The notes under the pieces were generated by a model. That model saw only the letters and a list, made by a program, of their open reading frames with translations. It searched no databases and was not told the origin of the DNA. This document shows, in pieces, positions 58,358 through 64,000 of a stretch of DNA of 64,000 bases. Source of the stretch: Rhodospirillaceae bacterium (GTDB lineage Bacteria > Pseudomonadota > Alphaproteobacteria > CACIAM-22H2); contig JALHMR010000016.1 in assembly GCA_022843945.1 (NCBI GenBank), forward strand, positions 49,168 to 113,167, read 5' to 3'. The position numbers and the translations under genes were made by a program. The first letter of the stretch is position 1. Every line of letters starts with the position of its first letter.

Positions 58358-59467
58358 GTGCGCGCCTCGTGGGGGACCGTGATCGGTCCCGGCATGGTCT
58401 GGGGCCTGGCGGTCAGCGGGCATGAGCTGATCCAGGTCGTGCTGCCGGTGCACGCGGCCGCCTTCGGCGTCACCCTGCCGGTGGTCGGCTTCCTGCTGTC
58501 GATCAACAAGATCATCCGGGTCATCGGCTACGGCTGGATCGTGGCGCTGGGCCGGCGCATCGGTCCGCGCGGCCTGATGCTGGTCGCCGCTTCGGTCGCC
58601 GCCGTGAGCACCTTCGTCTACGCCTGGTGCGACGGCTGGCCGGCGCTGACCGTGGCGCGCCTGGCCTGGGGGCTGGGCTTCGCCGCCCTCAACCTGGGCA
58701 CGCTGATGTACGCCATGAGCATCGTCGAGAACGCCGGCACGCGCGTCGGCCTGACCCGCGCCCTGGGCGCCATCGGCCCGGCGCTGGTCCTCGGCCTGGG
58801 CTCGGCCGCGGTGGGTTGGCTCGGCCCGCGCGACGTGTTCGTGGTCGTCGGCCTGTTCATGGCGCTCGCCATACCGCTCGCCTGGACCCTGCCGCCGCTC
58901 TCCGTGGCGGAGGAGCCGGCCGGGAGGCGCCGGCTGTCGCAGCCCACGGTGCTCGACCTGTTTTACTTCGTGGTCGGCTTCTCCATCGACGGACTCTTCG
59001 TCATGACCGTCGCCCTGATGTTCCTCGACCGCTACTCGGTCGAGACCGCGGTGCTCTCGGGTGGACTGCTCTTGGGCGTGCGCTACGTCGCTGCCATCCT
59101 CGTCTCGCCCTTCGGCGGCTGGCTCGGGGATCGCTTCGGCGCCTGGCGGCTGCAGATCCTCTTCGGCCTGCTCTTTGCGGCCGGCTTCGGCATCACGGCA
59201 TTCGGCCTTCCCGTGCTGGGCGGCGTGGTGATCGTCACGGCCCGCGCCGTGCTCGCCGTGCTCGGCAACCTGGTGATCGCCCAGCGCGGCGACGGCGGCT
59301 CGATGGTGGCGCTCTCGCGCCTCGCCACCTGGACCGACATGGGCGGCGCCGCCGGTCCGATGCTGGTCGGCCTTCTCATTCCCGTCCTGGGCCTGCCGCC
59401 GCTCTACGCCGCGGGGGCGGTGCTGCTCACCCTGGCGGTGGCCATCCTCGCCTGGCGCGGCCGCTAG
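58358..59467 (+). CDS. MFS transporter
   Basis: This is a 369-residue membrane protein with about ten to twelve hydrophobic segments (VWGLAVSGHELIQVVLP at the start). The motif A equivalent is INKIIRVIGYGWIVALGRRIGPRGLM, and VSPFGGWLGDRFGAWRLQ repeats it in the second half. The GTG start is one base after the pump stop, so it belongs to the RND operon. Its substrate is unknown; an uptake/efflux partner for the pump is possible. It overlaps the end of the opposing GDT1 gene. Confidence 0.85.
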   Translation: MRASWGTVIGPGMVWGLAVSGHELIQVVLPVHAAAFGVTLPVVGFLLSINKIIRVIGYGWIVALGRRIGPRGLMLVAASVAAVSTFVYAWCDGWPALTVARLAWGLGFAALNLGTLMYAMSIVENAGTRVGLTRALGAIGPALVLGLGSAAVGWLGPRDVFVVVGLFMALAIPLAWTLPPLSVAEEPAGRRRLSQPTVLDLFYFVVGFSIDGLFVMTVALMFLDRYSVETAVLSGGLLLGVRYVAAILVSPFGGWLGDRFGAWRLQILFGLLFAAGFGITAFGLPVLGGVVIVTARAVLAVLGNLVIAQRGDGGSMVALSRLATWTDMGGAAGPMLVGLLIPVLGLPPLYAAGAVLLTLAVAILAWRGR

Positions 59468-60018
59468 GCCAGCAGCACGAAAAGACCCAGTGCCGCAAAG
59501 GCCGTGGCCGCAAAACCGCGGATCAGTTTCAACGGCAGCCTGGTGGCCGCCCGGTCGCCGATCAGCACCGCCGGCACGTTGGCGATCATCATGCCCAGCG
59601 TGGTGCCGAGCACGACGGCCACGGTCGCCTCGTAGGTGGCAGCCAGCGCCACCGTGGCGATCTGCGTCTTGTCGCCGATCTCGACCAGGAAGAAAGAGAC
59701 CAAGGTCGTGAGAAACGCCCCGGCCTTCCGCCGGCCGAGATTTTCGTCGTCGAGCGTGTCGGGAATCAGCGCCCAGAGCGCGACGGCGAAGAACGACAGG
59801 CCGAGGATCCAGCGCAGCGCCGGGCCTTCAAGGAGATCGCCGGCCCAGGCGCCGACGGCGGCGGCGGCCGCGTGATTGAGCAGGGTTGCGAACAGGATGC
59901 CCCAGATGATCGGCCAGGGCCGGCGGAAGCGCGCTGCCAGCACAAGCGCCAGGAGCTGCGTCTTGTCGCCGATTTCGGCGAGGGCGACGATTCCGGTCGA
60001 GACGAAGAAGGATTCCAA
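59464..60018 (-). CDS. TMEM165/GDT1 family manganese/calcium exporter (UPF0016)
   Basis: This is a 184-residue inner-membrane cation exchanger. The two family motifs EIGDKTQ are at residues 15-21 and 113-119 in six predicted helices, in an inverted repeat. Bacterial members (such as MneA) export Mn2+. The start is TTG at 60018, where family members begin, with a poor ribosome-binding site. A yybP-ykoY riboswitch lies upstream, which fits Mn-induced expression. It follows ridA on the same strand. Confidence 0.93.
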   Translation of the reverse strand: MESFFVSTGIVALAEIGDKTQLLALVLAARFRRPWPIIWGILFATLLNHAAAAAVGAWAGDLLEGPALRWILGLSFFAVALWALIPDTLDDENLGRRKAGAFLTTLVSFFLVEIGDKTQIATVALAATYEATVAVVLGTTLGMMIANVPAVLIGDRAATRLPLKLIRGFAATAFAALGLFVLLA

Positions 60019-60019
60019 G

Positions 60020-60096
60020 GGACGAGCCTGTGGGAGCGAACGAACGGACCAACGGCACGACAGCCTCGTCCGCTCCCACGGAAAAGCTGCGGTGCA
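60020..60096 (-). promoter_or_regulatory. expression platform between riboswitch and GDT1 start
   Basis: On the transcript, GTGGGAGCG (60079-60071) can pair with CGCTCCCAC (60038-60030). A second, mutually exclusive pairing uses GACGAGGCTG (60070-60061) with CAGGCTCGTC (60030-60021), one mismatch. Competing stems just before the start codon are what a translational riboswitch needs. Stem roles are inferred. Confidence 0.45.
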
Positions 60097-60224
60097 GAAG
60101 GTCTCGCCAAGCGCGGTCTCGAAAGGCTGCTGTGCCGCGCCATGATGCGCCTGCGGTGAAGCAGGCGCGCCAAGTATGTTGACGCGGCCCCCTCGTGAAG
60201 CGAGGGCGGCTACTCCCCGATGAC
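60096..60224 (-). ncRNA. yybP-ykoY manganese riboswitch
   Basis: The reverse strand contains the conserved signature blocks of the class in order: CGGGGAGTAGCC (60219-60208), GTCAACATACTTGG (60183-60170) and GGCGAGACCTT (60108-60098). Between them are hairpins CCCTCG/CGAGGG and GCGCCTGC/GCAGGCGC. The class senses Mn2+ and typically controls Mn exporters, including UPF0016/GDT1 genes, so both aptamer and target agree. P1 pairing could not be folded by eye with certainty. Confidence 0.85.
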
Positions 60225-60310
60225 GGAAGAGATTTAGCCGTTCGCAGGGCCGGGAGAAAGCCCGCGCGCCACCGGTCAGGGTTGCGCGCGGCGCATGCCT
60301 TTCGAAGCGG

Positions 60311-60658
60311 CTAGATGGCCGCCTGCACCATGATCTCGACCAGCAGCTTCGGGTCGGCCAGCTTGGCCTCCACGGTGGCGCGGGCCGGCGTGTTGCCCGG
60401 CGAAACCCAGGGATCCCACACGGTGTTCATGGTCGCCCAGTTCTTGATGTCGGTGAGCCAGATATTGGCCGACAGGATCTTCGACTTGTCGCTGCCGGCC
60501 GCCTTGAGCAGCGCATCGATCTTGTCGAGGATCTGCTTGGTCTGGCCCTTGACGTCCTGCGACGAATCGTCGGCGGTGAGGCCGGCGAGATAGACCGTGT
60601 TGTTGTGGACGACGGCCTTGCTCATCCGCGGGCCGGGTTCGATGCGCTTGATCGCCAT
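60311..60658 (-). CDS. RidA family protein (reactive intermediate deaminase)
   Basis: This 115-residue trimeric YjgF/YER057c/UK114 protein hydrolyses reactive enamine/imine intermediates. NNTVYLAGLTADD, SKILSANIWLTDI, and the catalytic Arg region TPARATVEAKL with the end VEIMVQAA match the active RidA consensus. GGGGAGAC precedes the ATG. It is on the same strand as the GDT1 gene, with the riboswitch between them. Confidence 0.92.
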   Translation of the reverse strand: MAIKRIEPGPRMSKAVVHNNTVYLAGLTADDSSQDVKGQTKQILDKIDALLKAAGSDKSKILSANIWLTDIKNWATMNTVWDPWVSPGNTPARATVEAKLADPKLLVEIMVQAAI

Positions 60659-60738
60659 GGTGTCTCCCCTCTGGGTGCTCTTCGAAGACCGCCATCATCC
60701 CCAGACCGCGTCCTGATGCAAGGGCCGGGTTGCAAGCT

Positions 60739-61593
60739 CTAGTCGAGGCGGAAGCCCTTGCGCCGCACGAAGGCGCCGAAATCGGCGCGCTCGGGCCGCG
60801 AATACTGCCGCGCCTTGTCTTCCGACCAGCCGTACTCGGCGGCGGTTCCGAAATCCTCGGTGTAGCGCTGTTTCGCATAGGGATGGATCGCCGCGCGTCG
60901 GCGATCGTAGTTGTCGATCTGCTCGCGCAGACCCGCTTCGCTGAAGCGGTCGACATGCAGGGTCGTGGCGAGCGGCAGGCGCGCACTGATGAAACCCTCA
61001 GCGGCCGGCCAGCCGAGGCCGAGACCGGCCACCGGGAAGACATGGTCCGGCAGGCCGAGAAGGTCGCTCACGGCTTGCGCGTGGTTGCGGATGGCGCTGA
61101 CCGGGCAGCAGCCGAGACCGGCCGCCTTGGCCGCCGTGATGAAGGCCTGCAGCACGATCGCGCTGTCGACGGCGGCATTGAAGAAGGCATCGAGATGATC
61201 GTTGGCGAACGGGCGGCCGCGCCATTCGTGGAGCTGGCGCTGGCGCCGGTTGTTGCCGCAGAACACGAGGAAGGCCGGCGCTTTCTCGAGCCAGGGATTC
61301 TCACCGGTCACCAAGCCGGTGACCTTCATCCGCAGCGCCGGGTCTTCGAGGATCACGATGTCGCGCTGCTGCAGGTCGCTTTTCGCCGGCGCCGACAGGG
61401 CGACGGCGGCGAGGAGCCGGATGAGCGCGACGTCGACCGGCCGGTCGGTATAGGCGCGGTGCGAGCGATGGGCAGCCAGGCGTGCGAGCTCGGGTAAACC
61501 CGGCGTGGTGGGCGCCACGTCTGGCGCATCGCCGTAGCGGTGGCGCAGGGTTGCCGTCAGTTCGTGGGCCGGGCTGTCCATCGTCTTGGTCAT
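60739..61593 (-). CDS. nitroreductase family protein (NfsA/FRP-like)
   Basis: This is a 284-residue FMN-dependent NAD(P)H oxidoreductase of the NfsA group. AAHRSHRAYTDRPVD at the N terminus carries the FMN-binding Arg-Ser-x-R segment, and LLAAVALSAPAKSDLQQRDIVI, AAKAAGLGCCPVSAIRNH and FPVAGLGLGWPAAE follow the family. GGGAGAAAACG precedes the ATG. It reduces nitro compounds or quinones; physiological substrates are unknown. Confidence 0.9.
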   Translation of the reverse strand: MTKTMDSPAHELTATLRHRYGDAPDVAPTTPGLPELARLAAHRSHRAYTDRPVDVALIRLLAAVALSAPAKSDLQQRDIVILEDPALRMKVTGLVTGENPWLEKAPAFLVFCGNNRRQRQLHEWRGRPFANDHLDAFFNAAVDSAIVLQAFITAAKAAGLGCCPVSAIRNHAQAVSDLLGLPDHVFPVAGLGLGWPAAEGFISARLPLATTLHVDRFSEAGLREQIDNYDRRRAAIHPYAKQRYTEDFGTAAEYGWSEDKARQYSRPERADFGAFVRRKGFRLD

Positions 61594-61699
61594 CGTTTTC
61601 TCCCGATTCGGGCCGCAGCCCCTTGATCCGACTGTTACATTTTCAGGGCCGAGGGCCTAGCGCCTCGCTCCCGCCATGAACTGGTGCTAGGAACGAATC

Positions 61700-63691
61700 A
61701 TGGCAGCGCGCAAGAAACCCGAGTCGGACGAGCCCGAATCCCGGTCGCCCCGGCGACCCCGGCGCCGCTGGTTCGGCCTGCTGATCAAGTGGATGCTGGT
61801 GCTCGGCCTGTGGTCGGCATTGGCGGTCGGTGCCGTGGTCGCCTACCTCGCCTACGACCTGCCCGATGTCTCGGGCATCAACAACTTCAACCGCCGGCCG
61901 AGCCTGACCTTCGTCGCCGCCGACGGCCAGACCATCGCCACCTACGGCGACCAGTTCGCCGGCGCCATCGAGCTCAACCAGATGTCGCCCTGGCTGCCCA
62001 AGGCGGTGCTGGCCACCGAGGACCGCCGCTTCTACGACCACTACGGCGTCGACGTCATCGGCCTGGGGCGCGCCACCCTCGCCAATCTGCGCGCCCGGCG
62101 CGTCGTCCAGGGCGGCAGCACGATCACCCAGCAGCTCGCCAAGAACGTCTTTCTGACGCCCGAGCGCAGCTACAAGCGCAAGGTGCAGGAGGTGCTGCTG
62201 GCCTTTTGGCTCGAGCACCGTTTCACCAAGAACCAGATCCTCACCATCTATCTCAACCGCGTCTATCTGGGGGCGGGCACCTTCGGCGTCGAGGCTGCGT
62301 CGCGGCGCTATTTCGACAAGCCGGCGCGCACGCTCACACCTTACGAAGCCGCGACCATCGCTGGCCTGCTCAAGGCCCCGTCGCGCTACGCACCCTCGGC
62401 CGATCCCGAGCGCTCGAAGGCGCGCACCGCCGAGGTCCTCGATAACCTGGTCGAAGCCGGCTACATGAAACCCGAAGAGGCCGCCGCAGCCGGGCGCCAG
62501 CCCCTGCGCGTGGCCAATGCCGCCCAGGCCGGTCGGGGGGCGCGCTACTTCACCGACTGGCTGGCCGATGCCGTGCCCGGTTTCGTCGGCTATGTCGACC
62601 GCGACCTGATCGTGGTCACTACCCTGGATGCGAAGCTGCAGCGCTTCGCCGAGGCCGAGATCGTGCGCGCCCTGCAGCGCGACGGCGCCAAGGCCAATGC
62701 CTCGCAGGCGGCCCTGATCGCGCTCTCGACCGACGGCGCGGTGCGGGCGATGATCGGCGGCAGGGACTACGCCGACAGCCAGTTCAACCGCGCCGCCTCG
62801 GCCTATCGCCAGCCGGGCTCGACCTTCAAGCCGTTCGTCTTCCTCGCCGGGATCGAGGCGGGCATGCGGCCCGACGAGCGTATCGCCGACGGGCCGGTGA
62901 CCATCGGCGACTGGACGCCGCGCAATTTCGATTCGACCCTCAAGGGCGAGATCACCATGCGCGAAGCGCTGGCCCGCTCGGTCAACACCGCCACCGTGCG
63001 CGTGGCGCAGCGTGTGGGCATCGATCGGGTGACCTCGACCGCCAGCCGGCTGGGCATCGTCTCAGGGATGCGCCGCGATTTCTCGACCGCGCTCGGCTCC
63101 TCGGAAGTCTCGCTCTACGAGCTGACCGCCGCCTTCGCGCCCTTCGCCAATGGCGGCAACGGCGTGCTGCCCTATGCCATCGAGGAGATCCGCGACAACC
63201 AGGGCAACGTTCTCTACCGCCGCGTCGGCTCCGGGCAGGGCCGGGTGGTGGCGCGGCCGGCGCTCGTCGCCATGACCGACATGATGCAGTCGGTCATCCG
63301 CGAAGGCACCGGCCGGGCCGCTTCCCTCGACCGTCCCGTGGCGGGCAAGACCGGCACCAGCCAGGAGTATCGCGACGCCTGGTTCGTCGGCTTCACCGCC
63401 GATCTGGTCGCCGGCGTGTGGATCGGCAATGACGACGGCGAACCGATGGAACGGGTGACCGGCGGCAGCCTTCCGGCGCGCATCTGGCGCGCCTTCATGG
63501 CCGACGCCCATCGCGGCGTGCCCATTCATCCGCTGCCGGGCGAGAAACAGCCCGGCGACAGCTTCAATTTCGATTCGCTGCTGAGCGGGTTGACCCGCGG
63601 CGGCAGCACCCCGGCGGCGGCACCGGCGCCGCGCGGCCTGCTGCCGAACGATCCGAATAATCGCCCGAGCTATTTCAACAACGATCGCTGA
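61700..63691 (+). CDS. class A penicillin-binding protein (PBP1-type)
   Basis: This 663-residue bifunctional cell-wall synthase has an N-terminal basic cytoplasmic tail and a membrane anchor (about 25-50). The glycosyltransferase 51 domain shows EDRRFYDHYGVD (catalytic Glu107), QGGSTITQQLAKN, RKVQEV and NRVYLGAGTFG. The transpeptidase domain has SxxK at Ser374 (PGSTFKPFVF), SVN (SVNTATVRV) and KTG (AGKTGTSQEYRDAW). The compact length without extra domains resembles alphaproteobacterial PbpC/PBP1A-type enzymes. A short Pro/Ala-rich tail ends it. Confidence 0.94.
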   Translation: MAARKKPESDEPESRSPRRPRRRWFGLLIKWMLVLGLWSALAVGAVVAYLAYDLPDVSGINNFNRRPSLTFVAADGQTIATYGDQFAGAIELNQMSPWLPKAVLATEDRRFYDHYGVDVIGLGRATLANLRARRVVQGGSTITQQLAKNVFLTPERSYKRKVQEVLLAFWLEHRFTKNQILTIYLNRVYLGAGTFGVEAASRRYFDKPARTLTPYEAATIAGLLKAPSRYAPSADPERSKARTAEVLDNLVEAGYMKPEEAAAAGRQPLRVANAAQAGRGARYFTDWLADAVPGFVGYVDRDLIVVTTLDAKLQRFAEAEIVRALQRDGAKANASQAALIALSTDGAVRAMIGGRDYADSQFNRAASAYRQPGSTFKPFVFLAGIEAGMRPDERIADGPVTIGDWTPRNFDSTLKGEITMREALARSVNTATVRVAQRVGIDRVTSTASRLGIVSGMRRDFSTALGSSEVSLYELTAAFAPFANGGNGVLPYAIEEIRDNQGNVLYRRVGSGQGRVVARPALVAMTDMMQSVIREGTGRAASLDRPVAGKTGTSQEYRDAWFVGFTADLVAGVWIGNDDGEPMERVTGGSLPARIWRAFMADAHRGVPIHPLPGEKQPGDSFNFDSLLSGLTRGGSTPAAAPAPRGLLPNDPNNRPSYFNNDR

Positions 63692-63699
63692 AAGCGCGG

Positions 63700-64000
63700 C
63701 TAGTCGCCGTAACGCAGCAGGCGCGGCCCGTTGCGGTTGAGCCAGGTGCGGGGCGCTTCGGTATCGCCGCACAACTCGGCCGCCAGCTTCCAGAAGCGCG
63801 CCCCGTGGTTGGGATGGACGAGGTGGGCGACTTCGTGCGCCACCACGTAGTCGAGCACGAAGGCCGGGGCGAGGATCAGCCGCCACGAATAGGCGAGCCG
63901 GCCATCGGAGGAGCAGCTGCCCCAGCGGCTGCGCGGATCGCTGAGCCGCACGCCGGCGACCTGGCGGCCGATGCGCGCGGCGGTGGCGCGCGAGCGCTCG
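63700..64000 (-). CDS. YgjP-type zinc metallopeptidase-like protein (N-terminal part missing)
   Basis: This is the C-terminal 99 residues of a YgjP/DUF45 (WLM/SprT-like) protein; the 5' part is beyond the right edge. The reverse strand continues in frame through IGRQVAGVRLSDPRSRWGSC to the metal motif VVAHEVAHLVHPNHGARFW, where HEVAH and the later His bind zinc. The stop is at 63700. Enzymatic function is unproven in this family, which interacts with other metal-dependent hydrolases. An internal GTG at 63951 is not the true start. Confidence 0.85.
   Translation of the reverse strand, partial: ERSRATAARIGRQVAGVRLSDPRSRWGSCSSDGRLAYSWRLILAPAFVLDYVVAHEVAHLVHPNHGARFWKLAAELCGDTEAPRTWLNRNGPRLLRYGD

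Noticed and set aside
55777..58524. Reverse frame of about 900 codons opposite the RND pump
   Set aside because: It is a shadow of the pump gene; the composition (Arg, Gln, His, Asp) is typical of antisense translation.

Overview
The window is GC-rich, densely packed chromosomal DNA from an alphaproteobacterium, most likely of the Rhodospirillales or a close relative. The basis is the combination of an Irr regulator, a Fur/Mur-type Fur that lacks the usual CxxC, a MucR/Ros regulator, OlsB/OlsA ornithine-lipid acyltransferases, a YlxR-L7Ae protein inside the nusA-infB operon, and the gene order tsaB-rimI-mucR-fur-ols-miaB-phoH-ybeY-corC-lnt-metK. It is core-genome sequence: I see no insertion sequence, prophage, CRISPR array, tRNA or rRNA. 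Genus assignment from motifs alone is not possible.

Region 1 (1-24.4 kb) is almost entirely forward housekeeping genes: tRNA and ribosome modification (tsaB, rimI, miaB, ybeY, trmB), envelope lipid work (olsB, olsA, lnt), metal/stress regulators (mucR, fur), metK, and the long rimP-nusA-ylxR-infB-rbfA-truB-rpsO-pnp translation/RNA-decay cluster. Clear hairpin terminators separate metK, trmB and pnp from what follows. A glycerophosphodiesterase and a nitronate monooxygenase-like flavoprotein close the region.

Region 2 (24.5-31.8 kb) is the most distinctive part. An irr gene is followed by a perfect 25-bp inverted repeat resembling an Irr-binding iron control element (ICE). It overlaps the promoter of a three-gene set: rubrerythrin, a GlpC-like two-cluster iron-sulfur protein, and a DUF3501 protein. 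This suggests an iron-responsive peroxide or redox module. On the opposite strand lie an LRAT-fold protein translationally coupled to an unknown secreted/membrane protein, and a periplasmic SH3 protein. A hydroxyacid dehydrogenase and a GH10-fold protein with an altered active site follow.

Region 3 (31.8-42.2 kb) has an overlapping reverse operon araC-coaBC-dut-moeB ending at a hairpin terminator, a divergent MFS transporter, an apparently exported isoaspartyl methyltransferase, a ubiE-ubiB-GNAT operon, and mutM followed by a small secreted unknown and an enoyl-CoA hydratase.

Region 4 (42.2-51.0 kb) is the replication cluster: rpsT, about 720 bp of apparently non-coding DNA, a rhodanese gene, dnaA, pcp, dnaN, recF and gyrB. 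Region 5 (51.0-64.0 kb) is accessory metabolism and envelope: a split thiamine-diphosphate decarboxylase-like pair with a Tat-exported amidohydrolase, an RND efflux adaptor and pump followed by an MFS protein, a GDT1-family Mn transporter behind a well-conserved yybP-ykoY manganese riboswitch, RidA, a nitroreductase, a class A penicillin-binding protein and a truncated YgjP-type metalloprotease.

I found no unmistakably new multi-gene system. The candidates most worth following are the ICE-controlled rubrerythrin/Fe-S/DUF3501 set, the LRAT-membrane protein pair, the degenerate GH10 protein, and the exported methyltransferase.
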